Shown here: positions 44,039 to 55,509 of the stretch, in pieces
Numbering within the stretch: the stretch's first letter is position 1
Layout of the letters: the number at the start of each line of letters is the position of its first letter
Origin: Cephalotus follicularis
Taxonomy: Eukaryota; Streptophyta; Magnoliopsida; Oxalidales; Cephalotaceae
Length of the DNA stretch: 64,000 nucleotides
NCBI GenBank assembly: GCA_001972305.1
Contig: BDDD01001663.1
Span: forward strand, 1-64,000
Reading direction: 5' to 3'
Made by a program: the position numbers and the translations under genes
The notes under the pieces: model-generated
The model's database searches: none
Told to the model about the DNA's origin: nothing
The model's input: only the letters and a program-made list of their open reading frames with translations

Positions 44039-45451
44039 ATTCACATCCATAATTCATCTGTATGTACAATCTCATGTTCAACTAATACAGATGTTCCCAG
44101 AAAAGGTAAGCCTTGACGGGGGCCAAAACACTCACAATTTCCAAGAGCATCTATATTAGTTGCAATGGCAGAAGACAACGACCGAACACTATCTTGTGCC
44201 CGTTTCGCTTTAACTTGATATCATGGTATATATGAGGAATAATATTATATAACTCTTATTATTATTTATTAGCCGACTCGTTATTAGTCAAATTACAGAT
44301 ATATGGCAATAAATGGGGAGGCCGTTGGAACCTCATAAATTAGACATGCATCACACGCACTCTAAAACTAATGGAAGAATGGACTTTACTACTGCAACTT
44401 GTTTGACTCTCAAATAAGCTGATGGTCTCATTCCTAGGCATGTTATTACAATCATACATTTTCTCCCATGCATGCACACGTCTTGTGATATCTTTCCTCT
44501 TCTCAATCTTGGTTCCGCTGTGACTCTCGCTCTTCAATTACATAAAACCAACTATAAACTACATAAGCCTTGAATTAAATCAAGGGGAGTTACAAGGAGG
44601 TTAAGAAGAATTAAAGATACAAATCAAGATATATAAGTGAGACATGCAAGTCTCAAAATTATTACAACTCGAGAAATAATGAATATAAAAACGTACATTC
44701 AACGCTTGAATAAAATAAGACAAAACTAGGTGAAGTCCATAACCATACCATCATGCACAATATAATTCAATCTCATTGAATTATCCAATATTAATAATTC
44801 AATCTCATTGAATTATCTAATATTAATGTTGACAAATATGCTACCATAATTATAGAACATTTCTATAAATATAGAAAATTAATTTTGGCAAATAAGGAAA
44901 TAAAAAACTCTTTTTAAGCCTTATAAATTGCTTAAACGCGTTTGTAAAACGCGTCGGCACAGCTCAGAACGCGTATAACGCCTTCTTCCGTTATAACCGG
45001 CCACTCTTTATCAAAAGCTTCAGCGGTTAAATGCAAAGCATCGGCTTCCATAGATGATTTGTATACGCGTGCGCGCTTTATTCTTAAGCATAAGCGCTAA
45101 ACACTTTAGGCATCGACGCTTTTCTCAAAAGCGTCATCGCTAAGTGTCAAGCGTCGGAGTGCAAGCTTAAGCGTCGAATGTTAACTCAAACCGCTGGTGC
45201 TTAACGCTTAAGCGTCGACAGTTCAAGCTTAAGCATCGATTTTTTTCTCAAAACCTCAGTGCTTAACTCTAAAGCGTCCACTGTTTGTGCAAAGCGTTGC
45301 CGCTTAACACATAAGCGTCGACAGTTTACTCTAAACAGTCAGTGCTTTACACGAACAGTACATTTCTTCACACGTAATTGTCTCACAATTCAACCCAAAC
45401 TGCAAGCATATCACAAACAACATCATTATTATTGTTTATATGCATCAAAAA
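44039..45451 (-). other. Second leader region of copia E, with word cluster
   Basis: Noncoding. Near 44040-44130 it resembles 51262-51346 of the first leader (CCATAATTCATCTGTATG; AGAAAAGGTAAGC; CTTGACGGGGGCCAAAAC). At 44930-45350 it holds a dense cluster of AAGCGTCGACGCTT-type words. A short direct repeat ATTCAATCTCATTGAATTAT occurs twice near 44766-44820. No gene seen. Confidence 0.55.
44930..45350. repeat. AAGCGTCGACGCTT-type word array in copia leader
   Basis: Over a dozen words; in the best part (about 45128-45320) AAGCGTC-type starts follow each other at 20-21 bp. Variants include AAGCATCGAT, AAGCGTCCAC, AAGCGTTGCC and ACCGCTGGTG. Confidence 0.65.
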
Positions 45452-45463
45452 TGCTCTAATACC
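45452..45463 (-). other. Primer binding site next to the shared LTR
   Basis: Minus strand TGGTATTAGAGCA, close to the common copia primer site TGGTATCAGAGC, six bases from the LTR end. It lies on the side away from pol, which is the basis for the dimer reading. Confidence 0.65.
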
Positions 45464-45469
45464 ATTTTT

Positions 45470-46262
45470 TGGAACTTATGGCGATTTAAACAAAAATCTA
45501 GATGCGTGCAACCTATTACACACCGTTATCATCTCATGATTAACAAGCCATATAGTTCATTCTAGGATCTTTTGAGCATGTATACACAGTTCAAATATAG
45601 AAATAAACAATAGAAGTAACAAGCGAAAAATACTCACAGAACGGAGCGGCTCCTTCTTTGTTGATCGGTGGTTCAAACGTCCAAGTACAGCAGGCCTCCA
45701 AGGTATCAACACCAAACTTAATCTCCAACAACGATTCTTCTCAAGCTACACAACACTTGCCTCTTTCTTTACTGTGTTTTTCTTTTATTCTCGAGAGAAC
45801 TAGAGAAACACTACTTTAAGAGAGAAATAGAAATGTCAGGAGAATAACTAACTTTGAGGAAGACGTGTTATCAGTCTTTTATGCTAGTGAAAGACGTGTT
45901 AACATAAATCCCCTCAATCTCCTATTTTATGCAAGAATCTCATTCAAACATAAATAGCAGTTCTTCCATGTACGTTACATGCTTTCCTTAATCGTATTAA
46001 GGATATTTAATCTCAATAAACATAATAATTAGAAAATAATATTCCAATTATTTTTCACTCGTACGGTGTCAGAAATATCAGCCTGTATTGTTTGTACTAT
46101 TACGCTGACCGTATGATTAAATTATGACACTCACAATTATCCGATTAATTATTTATTATCACATAAAAAATATTATTTCGGACATTTCGAATCAAAACTC
46201 TTTTAACTCTTTTCTTCCAAGATTAATTATCAATTTAATATCATGTATCCTATGAGTCAACA
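45470..46262 (-). repeat. LTR of copia E (about 790 bp)
   Basis: Minus strand from TGTTGACTCATAGGATAC to CGCCATAAGTTCCA. The inner end is fixed by the primer site; the outer end is inferred by the TG rule and is less sure because no good polypurine tract abuts it. Confidence 0.55.
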
Positions 46263-47155
46263 TCGACATCTAGCAATGCATAACGACCCCCATGAAATAT
46301 GAATTATCTGCGAACCACTATTTACAGGCACATGCACGTATAGTCCCTCCATTGACAATGCTCTGATTAAATCTAGGGTACGGATTATGTCAGTCTCCAA
46401 TAATTTAATCTTTAGCCTCTGACTATCTTTCGTCATCCAAAATAATATTAGAGGTGCCCCTCTAATATTCAACCAATGATATCACGCTCTTGATATCGTG
46501 GCTAGCCTGGCCAGACGCTTAATTGCTAACGAAAATCATCCTGAGCATAATCTTCTTTTTTCAGAAGCAATGGATTCATTGTTGCCAGTTCACATGCCTC
46601 CATACATAAGCGTACTGTGTCCAACTAATGCCTGTATACACTTCATTAAAAATGTATTTAAGCATCATCAAAACACAGCATCCTATGTACAAGACATCCA
46701 GTGATGGCTCATGTCTAAGGACCACATGCACTGCTGTAAAACTAGAATTCTGCCTGACATGTAAGTAAAACTCCATACATAAATTCTATCAACAGTCACC
46801 TTCAATGAACTCATTAATAAATTAACGAGCACCCACGTAGTTGTCATAGCATCAGCCATGCCAGTGGTGTGAGAATAGTCACCCTCTGCTTACCGATCTG
46901 ACAGTACATGCTGGACTATCTGGAATTATCATGCCCAGAGTTTCAATCCTATTACCAGGAAGATTCGAAATAAAGTACACCGAGATTCCAATTCTCACAT
47001 CATGATCTCATCATGAACTTGGTTCTCTAACTTTATTCCAGGACATTCATTTACCATTTAATTATGCGTTATAGAAATGAACTCATAGCCAATAATAAAA
47101 TATAAACATCTTTATTGAATTTATATACAAGATAGAGTAAATACAAGCTCAACAC
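46263..47155 (-). other. 3' noncoding region of copia E
   Basis: No convincing coding sequence. It contains a perfect hairpin (46444-46469) and several GATATC words close by. The length, about 900 bp between RNase H and LTR, is long for a copia element. Confidence 0.5.
46444..46469. repeat. Perfect 11-bp-stem hairpin
   Basis: AATATTAGAGG, loop TGCC, CCTCTAATATT: a perfect inverted repeat with a 4-base loop in the 3' noncoding region of copia E. Confidence 0.9.
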
Positions 47156-49939
47156 TGGCTTGTAGGACTTTATCTCTAACAACACCTTCCTTGGCTACTT
47201 CCGATGCCACAATGTATTCTGCTTCTATAACTGAATCTACAGTGGTAGGCTACTTGGAACTCTTACAGCTCACTGCACCAGCATTCAAGGTGAACACAAA
47301 CCCTGAGGTTGACTTTGATTCATCCACATATGTTTGAAAATTAGAGTCACTATAACCATCAATCTTCAAACCTTTTCCTCCATACATTAAGAATAAATCC
47401 TTAGTCCTGTTAAGGTACTTGATGATATCTTTGATAGCCTTCCAGTGTTGCTCTCCTGGATCTAACTGGTATCTGCTTGTAACTCTTACAGCATAAGCGA
47501 TATCTGGTCTAGTGCAAAGCATAACATACATGATACTTCCAATTGCCGAAGCATAAGGAATATGCATCATCCTTTGTGTTTCCATAGCTGTCTTGGGAGA
47601 TATCTACTTAGAAAGTGAAGTTCCATAACATAGAGCCAAGTAACTTCTCTTGGAATTTTTCATGCCAAAACGCTTTAGCACTCTGTCAATGTACAAAGAC
47701 TACGATAACCCTATCATCCTTCTTGATCTATCCCTATGGACCTTTATACCTAGGATATAGGAAGCTTCTCCAAAGTCTTTCATGGAGAAAACTATGGATA
47801 ACCAGGCCTTTATGTTAGACAAAATGATCATATCATTTCCTATAAGGAGTATGTCGTCAACGTACAAGACCACAAAGGTCACTGAGCTCCCACTAAGCTT
47901 TTTGTGCACACATGGTTCATCTCAATTCTTTATGAAACCAAACTCTTTCATCATTTCATCGAATCGAATGTTCCATCTTCTCGAAGGTTGCTTTAGTCCA
48001 TAAATGGACTATAGAAGTTTGCACACATTCTAGTCCTCACCAGCAGATATGAAACCCTCAAGATGGGACGTATATATGTCTTCATCAATGTTTCCATTGA
48101 GAAAGGTAGTTTTCACATCCATTTGCCACATATCATAATCAAGATGTGCAGCTATAGCAAGCAAAATCCCAGTGGACTTAAGCATGGCTTCGGGAGAGAA
48201 AGTTTCCTCGTATTCAATCCATTCTCGTTGTTTGTAGCCCTTGGCCACGAACCTAGCTTTAAAGGTCTTCACCGCCCCATTGTCTCCATGCTTCCTTTTG
48301 AAAATTCATTTGCAACCTAAGGGTTTAACCCCTTATGGTGCATCCTCTAGATTCCAAACTTGATTGGAGCACATGGATTCCAGTTCAGAATTCATGGCTT
48401 TAAGCCACTTCTCTGAGTCCATATCACATATGGCCTCTTTGTAGCTAACCGGATCATCATTGATTACGTTTACCTATTGGGTACCTTCAATGAGAAAACT
48501 ACCATAGTATCTCTCAGGTTTCGTAGGTAATCTGGTAGTTCTACGCAGAGGTTGTGTGTGTGTGGCCACTGATGTTTCAGGCTCATCAATATGAACAGGA
48601 GTGGATAAGTCTTCAACTCTTGGTAATATTGATCATTCATCCAGCTCTATAATACTCTCACTACTGTCTTCCAACAGGAAGTCCTTCTCAAGAAAGGTAG
48701 CTTCCCTGGTTACAAACACATTGTTGTCAAGTGGGTAATAGAAATAATATCCTCTTGTTTCTATAGGATATCCCACAATTTTATATTTTATGGACGTAGA
48801 GTCCAATTTATCTGTTGCTGCCTCCTAGACATATGCAGTGCAGCCTTATATTCTTAGATAACTAAGATTTGCTTTCTTCACGTTCCATATCTCATATGGA
48901 GTCTTGGGAGCATAATTTGTTATCACTCATCATGCTGCGCACCATGTCAAGCAAGGTGAGATTTCTCCTTTCAGACATACCATTATGCTGTGGTGTTCCA
49001 GGAGGCATCCACTGAGAGATAATCCCATTATCTTTGAGATAATTTAAGAACTCTGTGGAGAGATACTCTCCACCTCCATCTGATCGAAGTATCTTCAGAC
49101 TTTTACCAGTCTGTTTTTCCACTTATTGTCTAAATTCTTTGAACTTTTCAAAAGCTTCAGATTTGTGCCGCATGAGGTACAAATAACCAAAATGAGAATG
49201 ATCATCTGTAAAGGTTATGAAGTAGGAATATCCACCTCTGGCATCCACTGCCATCGGTGCACACACATCAGTGTGCACTAGACTCAACAGTTCTGGGGAC
49301 CTTTCCCCTCTGCATGTGAAGGGAGATTTGGTCTTTTTTTTTTTGAGATAGGGTTCACAAGTTGGAAATGGTTGATACTCTGAAAAATCAAAGTATCCAT
49401 ATCAACTGGCGTACTCTTTTCTCACCAACATGACCAAGTTTGCAGTGCCATAGATAAGATGGATTATTTTCATCTCTATTTCTTTTATTGGCTATTTCCA
49501 TATTGAAATCAATCTCATGTTTATTCAATACATATAATCCTCCATGAAGGAAAAATTTTCCATAAATAACATCATTCATTGAAATGGCACAACACTTGTC
49601 CTTATAAATAATATTAAAACCTTCGGCACCTAATGCCGGAATAGATATGATGTTCCACAAATTGCGAGGTGAATAAATGGAATGTTTATGTACAGAGCTC
49701 TGGATTGAAGGCAACAAAATACTAACTTATCCTACAGCTACGGGTTCAACAACCGAGCCATCCGCAAGTCGTAGATGTCCCTTACCCTTCTCAAGGTTTA
49801 TTCTGTCCATGAAGGCCTGTAAATTAGAACATATGTGAGTACCACATCTACAGTCTAAAATCCAGGAAGATGAATCAGGAATATACATATTGACCTCTAT
49901 ATAGGACAAATTCGGCATACCTTTGCCAATTAACTTCAA
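47156..49939 (-). pseudogene. Copia E pol: protease, integrase, reverse transcriptase, RNase H
   Basis: Protease about 49727-49939 (SSSWILDCRCGTHICSNLQA). Pre-integrase YLWHCKLGHVGEKRVRQL near 49400-49460. Integrase near 48890-49380 (LRSDGGGEYLSTEFLNYL; PGTPQHNGMSERRN). Reverse transcriptase near 47700-48272 (MDVKTTFLNGNIDEDIY; YVDDILLIGND). RNase H near 47160-47585 (GYSDSNFQTYVDESKSTSGF; IEAEYI). Order typical of Ty1/copia; differs clearly from the Sirevirus-like copies. Broken copy. Confidence 0.85.
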
Positions 49940-50821
49940 GAATATGACACAATTCCTTTTCCAATGTCTCGGCTTCCCACAGTTGAAGCAGGGTCCTTTA
50001 GCATGAGGTTCTGTGGTACTCTCCTCAGTTGGTACAACTCTTGCAGCATTATCTGGCGCAGCAACAACTAGTTGCTTTCCTTAACTAGGTGGTTTGGCTT
50101 TCCCTGGTTTAAACGATGCAAGTCGTGGTGGCAGCGTCCCACTTTTAGCCTTCCCCTTTGCACAGGCTGACTTGTATATCCTCTTGGGCCTACGGGACTA
50201 CCCTACCATCATGACTGGCCCCTTTCCCATATACATGTTCACTTTGGCTTCCCTCAGCATGTTTAGGAGGTTAGCCAAAGTAGCTGATATCCTATTCATG
50301 TTAAAGTTGGTGATGGAACTAGAGAAGGAAGGCGAGAGTGAATGAAGGATAAGATCAGTGCTCAATTCAGCATATTGAATGGAGCCTAAAGCTTTAAGAC
50401 GTTCAATTGCATTGATCATCTTCAGCACATGATCATTAATAGAAGATCCTTCAGCCATTTTAGTGCCATACAGCTCAGCCTTGAGCTAGAACAGAGCATT
50501 TATACTATTCTCACCGTATAACTCATGGAGATGTTGTAGAATAGCCCTAGAGTCTTGCATCCCATAATGTTGGACTTGTAGGGCATTGCTCATCGATGCC
50601 ATAAGGTAGCTTCTAACTTTCTTTTCATCAACCACACATTTCTTATAAATGGCATGATCTTCGATTGAGGCATCTTCAGCAGGTAGTGCTGGCATAGGGG
50701 TCTCTACGACATAATCTATGTCCTCGGAATTCATAACTATTTTGACATTCCATAGCTAGTCCACATAGTTTGGACCTGTGAGCTGATTCTTCTCAAGAAT
50801 AAAAGCGAGTGGATTTGTCAT
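49940..50821 (-). pseudogene. Copia E gag
   Basis: Starts MTNPLAFILEKNQLTGPNY at 50821, then CVVDEKKVRSYLMASMSNAL and GSSINDHVLKMINAIERLKA of the UBN2-type gag domain, a basic stretch, and a zinc knuckle CFNCGKPRHWKRNC near 49950-49990. Broken copy. Confidence 0.8.
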
Positions 50822-51346
50822 TGCGATGTCTGTAGATATAAAAAGAAGACAACAAAAATTAATTTAGATAAATTCAATTTCAATGTTTATAGCCTTAAAG
50901 ATTTGGTGTTTAATCTTTTAGGTGTATTTGCCTGTCAAGCCCACACTGTTTTATGTGAATCCCATAACCCTCATAAATATGGGAGACGAGAAACAACAAT
51001 CTAAGTCTCATGGATCTCATTTCCGAGTGGGGATCGGTGTCCTGCAACATATTAAGTATAACCTTGATGAGGGCCAAAACATTATACTGAATCTTGCAGT
51101 TAGGCAAAACTCTTGCCAACCATACAATAGCATGATCCCCGATCATTGCTTTTGCCTCTAGCATACATATGACCTTGACGGGGGCGAAAACGCCATATGT
51201 ATCCTAGTCAAGTTTCACCTACCATCGTACACACTATGAATCAATGAATGTGAAGCTTGACGGGGGCCAAAACATTCATATCCATAATTCATCTGTATGC
51301 ACAATCTCATGTTGAAGTTATAAAGATGATCCTAGAAAAGGTAAGC
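50822..51346 (-). other. First leader of copia E with repeated 19-bp motif
   Basis: Noncoding. Three copies of a motif like CCTTGACGGGGGCCAAAAC (plus strand) at 51062-51080, 51173-51191 and 51255-51273; a fourth is in the second leader at 44111-44129. Possibly structured RNA used for packaging or priming; this is a guess. Confidence 0.6.
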
Positions 51347-51540
51347 TGTTCTCGTGTTTTGAAATGTTTTAAATTTATACCGTAAGTGCACGGTTGTGCA
51401 GTAACGGGTCGAACACTAGGAAATCAAGTTAAATTAATTTTAATCTATTCAACCTAGGAGAAGTATGCAAAATTGAAAGTTGTTTATCAAAACTACTCCT
51501 ATACATGCAAGAAATAAATTAATTATTAAAACAGGCAAGA

Positions 51541-51665
51541 AAGCGTTGACGCTTGTCAAGGCATTGACTATTATAATGAAAAACAAGGAAAGCATCGACT
51601 TAAGGCGTCGACGTAAACTAATCAAAACATGAAAGTGACGACACTATCGAGGAAAGTGTCGACGG
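51541..51665. repeat. GTCGAC words in transcribed part of the Athila-like LTR
   Basis: AAAGCGTTGACGCTT at 51541, AAGCATCGACTTAAGGCGTCGACG near 51590 and AAAGTGTCGACGG near 51653. Absent from the sister LTR at 16522. Confidence 0.6.
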
Positions 51666-52367
51666 TTAAGCTACTGGATTGAGAACTGACAGATTTCTAA
51701 CGCATACAAGTATGAATTATCAAAGCAACAAAATGAAATTTACAAAATGAAGTCAGTTTTAGGGTATAGAAACTCACCATAGATTATATTGAACAATTCA
51801 CTTACTTGAATGATCAAACCTCGGTAACAAATGGCAGCTAGGTCGATACGGAGTGCGACTGTGATGACAAATCGTATGAGTAGTCATGATAGGTCTATAC
51901 GGAGTGTGGTAAATCGTATGAGTATATATGCCAGGTCTATATGAAGTGTGTTCAACATGACAAACCGTATGAGTAAACTCCATTGATTGCATTGAAAACC
52001 ATTTACTTATCAACATTCATATTCACCAACAAGATGTTTGTGGATTTTAATCAAACAGACAAAGTGTGTGTGAAGGCAGAATATGGAAGAGTAAATCAAA
52101 ACTTCAAGGATTTTATTGATGGAATTGAAGCAATACAATCTAATGGCTTGTTCTTGCCCTAAAAACCTTGAAGGTTTAGCTACTAAACATTGTGTAAAGC
52201 TTAAAAAAACTAATGAAGAAGAAAAGAGAGCAAGAGGGTAGCGACACACAATTTATGGTCGGCCTCTACATATATTTATACTTACAAAACTGATAAAATA
52301 CGAAAATAAAATAACCTAATTACAATTCGTGCGAAAATCCAAAACTTTACATTTTTGTTGTTACCGT

Positions 52368-52455
52368 AAGCGTCGACGCTTTCGTTTAAAGCATCGCTAC
52401 TTTGTGCATTTGGCGTTGACGCTTTGAATGTTAAAGGTCCTAAGCATCGACGTAT
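52368..52455. promoter_or_regulatory. GTCGAC words upstream of a TATA-like box
   Basis: AAGCGTCGACGCTTTCG at about 52370, AAGCATCGCTACTTT, GGCGTTGACGCTTTG and AAGCATCGACG, mostly 20-42 bp apart, about 90 bp upstream of the TATA-like sequence. Confidence 0.6.
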
Positions 52456-52520
52456 ATCATTGTACTGGGAATCAACCTGACTTTCGGGCCCTGCCTGATT
52501 TTGTGAATAGGTTGACATCA

Positions 52521-53130
52521 GGGAGACATCTCATTTAGTGAAAGATTAACTTATGAGAGATGTTACTTTGCTAGTGAACACTCTATTTGCAGAACTTGTG
52601 TCACTTTTTTAGAAGTTAGTTCAAGCATCACCATAATATATTGTTCCGTGCGAAGGGTTGTTTGTTGAATTAACAAGTGTATTGAGCATTTGTTGGGAGA
52701 GAGAGCTCTAGGGATTTAGGATGGATTGGGCATGATTTCTACATCCTCTTTTGGGCCGAAGTGGAGCCTTGAAGAAGCCAAAGTGTGGTTGACCCAAACC
52801 TTTAATCCTTATTCCACCAAAGTTGACCAATTCAACTTTGTATTCCTTCTAACATTTGGGCATGGTTTGGCTGAATTTTTTGGCTCAAAATGTCCAGACC
52901 TTTTGTGTATATTTTTGTTAGATATTTGTTAACTTTTTGGCTTGTAAGAGAAGCCTTTGACAAGTCTCAAACTTTATAAGATTTGCCTAACACACGTAAG
53001 ACTTAAGTTAACAAATTCTATTTTGATTTGTCTCTTGTCTCACTCGTGGGAATACAAGCTCCTCTCTTCCTCTTCTCTTCTTCTTATACCGTGTGAGTGT
53101 CCGCCATTAATGGACCTTGAAAGAACTTCT
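52521..53130. other. Unassigned noncoding stretch
   Basis: No reading frame with family features. The CTCTCTTCCTCTTCTCTTCTTC run near 53060-53090 and the general style recall an LTR, but no ends, primer site or relative elsewhere in the window could be found. Confidence 0.4.
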
Positions 53131-53870
53131 AGTTCTTGAAGTGAAGACAACAAATCAATCTTCTTTTACCACCCTTAATCACAATAGGTGGAGATTACTT
53201 ATTAATTGCAAACAATCTTTACTTTGTACAATTTAAAGTTTTAGGAATAAACACATATAGCCTCCAACCTTTACTAGAAGTTGTAGATACATGCTTGAGG
53301 AACAACTTTTGTGAAGGAGAAAGGTAGGATTCAAATATTGGAGTTGCACATTAAAAGTGGAAATGGGAAAAGAATTAGGTGATGCTTTACTATCATGTTA
53401 TTACATTGTTGTGTGGTGATTGTGCATGGGCATCGCAACGGGTTCAAGCTAGGGTTTGGTGACCTAGCTGAACCCCAATGCTACCCCAGCAAACCCTAAT
53501 GGTTTTTGAAGAGAAGACAACAAATCAATCTTCTTTTACCAATCTTAATCACAATAGGTGGAGATTGCTTGTTAATTACAAACAATCTTTACTTTGTGTG
53601 ATTTCTAGTTTTAGGAATAAAAACATATAGCCTCCAACCTTTCCTTGAAGTTGTAGATACATGCTTGAGGAACAACTTTAGTGAAGGAGAAAGCTAGGAT
53701 TCAAAGATTGGAGTTGCACATAAAAAGTGGGAGTGGGCAAAGAATTGGGTGATGCTTTCCTGTCTTGTTTTTACATTGTTTTGTGTTGCCTATGCATGGG
53801 TAAAGCATCGGGCTCAAGCTAGGGTTTGGTGCACTAGACAAACTCTAATGCTACCCTAGAAAACCGTAAG
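53131..53870. repeat. Two-copy tandem duplication, period about 370 bp
   Basis: 53131-53500 and 53501-53870 are similar throughout: GAAGACAACAAATCAATCTT at 53143 and 53513, TAGCCTCCAACCTTT, GTAGATACATGCTTGAGGAA, and GCTAGGGTTTGGTG near the end of each. Clear but diverged, so not recent. No coding content recognised. Confidence 0.9.
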
Positions 53871-54147
53871 GGTTTGGGTTTGTCTAGGGTTCAGGTTCCG
53901 TGTCTTTCGAGTTAGGGTTTTGTGTGTTTCTCTAATTCAAATGAAATGTAAGGCTTGGTTAGGGTTTGTGTAATTCTACCCCAAACCCATGCCCTTTTTG
54001 TTCTTAGATTGTTTATATGGTTCAATTGTATGCTGAATTAGTGATCCTTGGCATGATTGACATGAATGTGGACTTAGAATTTAGGGTATGCCATTGATTG
54101 GGGATTTAATCAACTAAAAAGTTTTGCTATCAAACCCTAAACCCTAA
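53871..54147. other. Unassigned stretch with telomere-like motifs
   Basis: Contains TAGGGTTT/AAACCCTA-type motifs (near 53880, 53922 and 53956) and AAACCCTAAACCCTAA at 54132-54147, directly beside the end of element D. Similar motifs occur near 53450, 53490 and 53820. Otherwise no feature seen. Confidence 0.6.
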
Positions 54148-55415
54148 TGTCACAACCCTCCTTCCGTTAAGACAACATACATGGTGATATCAGTTATAAG
54201 TAATTATCCAGCATTAACATTTAAAAAAATTTCATTAACATAAGCAGAAGCATTCCATTGCCGGATTATAAAATTATCCGCACACAGCCCATGCCATGCG
54301 CTTATACAATACCAACAATTATCCTTTTACATATTTGAAAAGTAAAACAACAATAACGGAGTGTGATCGTTCATTTCAATACAAAACATAATGAGTAACA
54401 ACCTTAACAAAATAGAAGCTCTCCAAAAGCTTCAGCAGCACTTCCCCGAACGCCTTCACTTAATATGAAATTGTAGGAGGTTAGCCGTTGTCCTCACTTG
54501 GCTAAGTAGGAAATAAACATTGATAAAGAATATATAAATATAACATGCATGTCAGTTTTCTGAAATAACATATATATAAGTATTTCAATATATATAAGCA
54601 ATCATGCCAAGTGGCCATAGACAATACAATTCAGGAATACTGAAAAAGGGTAAAATCAATCAATACAGTGGTTTGGGTGTCACATGTCGCTAACTCTGAG
54701 CACCAACTGTGCACCACCTAATTATCATCCTACACTCCGAAGATGATAGATCAGGTCAATTCTGCCGGCATTTAGCGGGCAGGTAACAATCAGGATCTGT
54801 ATTGCAGATAAGTGTGGTGGAAGCTCTAGCCAACTCCTGGTGCATAGGACCACCCCGTAGCCAGTGATGTCTCCTATCACTCGACCAACGACAATAACAT
54901 AAACAAACAATTCAATCAATTCAATAGAAATTTTTACATATCTATAGTACGCAATATAAGTTGTTTTCTTTTGAAACAAATAATAGTTTGGTAACCGTAT
55001 CCCACGTTGGAGGGAACAGTATTCGGTACAGTAGTTGTGCCTCTCAAATTTGGAAAATTCGATAATCATTAGACGATAAGTTTTCGTTTTGAAAACAATA
55101 AACAAAACCCATCTTTGTGCTTATAGCATTAGTTGGTTCAATCATTAATATTAAGTGCAACAATAGTATTTATGAACACTTAACAACTATACAGTATGTA
55201 TAACAACATCAATAAACAGCAGCGGAACAATCAATCAAGGGTTCAACAAGATGTTAGCATACCCTAGTCATTCTTGCACAACTTCTCACAATGAGTGCAT
55301 AAGTTGTTTACTTTCTGTAATACAACTACCTAAGGCCAGGATTGACTGTTACAATCATCCCATGCGGAGGCCAGGGTAATTACACACAATTATAAGAGTT
55401 GGTTGTTCATAAGAA

Positions 55416-55509
55416 TAGTCGGCTGTTTTAATTAGGTAGTCGACTGTTTGTCCTTAACAGTCGACTGGTTACATTGAGTAGTCGACTGTTGGGATTAAAC
55501 AGTTGATTG
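55416..55509. promoter_or_regulatory. CAGTCGACTG array 2, LTR of D
   Basis: Words at 55416, 55437, 55458, 55479 and 55500: four steps of exactly 21 bp. Words TAGTCGGCTG, TAGTCGACTG, CAGTCGACTG, TAGTCGACTG and CAGTTGATTG. Confidence 0.85.

Larger units (their letters stand above)
44039..51346 (-). mobile_element. Ty1/copia element E, head-to-tail dimer-like arrangement
   Basis: Minus-strand order: leader (51346-50822), gag, pol (to about 47156), 3' noncoding region, LTR (46262-45470), primer site, then a second leader down to 44039. The second leader shares the ATAATTCATCTGTATG region and the 19-bp GACGGGGGCCAAAAC motif with the first. Thus one LTR seems to end one copy and start another, as expected after unequal recombination between copies. 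Broken, many defects; the outer LTRs are missing. Confidence 0.7.
51347..52520 (-). mobile_element. LTR of an Athila-like element (solo or fragment)
   Basis: Closely resembles the LTR at 16522-18196: both start TGTTC on the plus strand, followed by GTGCAC, CAGTAACGGGTCGAACRC and the CGTATGAGTA repeats (51840-51985). TATA-like sequence at about 52270-52280 on the minus strand. GTCGAC words lie upstream of it (52368-52455) and in the transcribed part (51541-51665). No gag follows, so it is a solo LTR or fragment; the right end near 52520 is approximate. Confidence 0.75.

Noticed and set aside
52521-53130. A host gene in the unassigned stretch
   Set aside because: Only short frames without domains, splice pattern or codon bias could be seen.
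54132-54147. AAACCCTAAACCCTAA as a chromosome end
   Set aside because: Only two repeats, with unique and element sequence on both sides; it is an interstitial telo-box motif.
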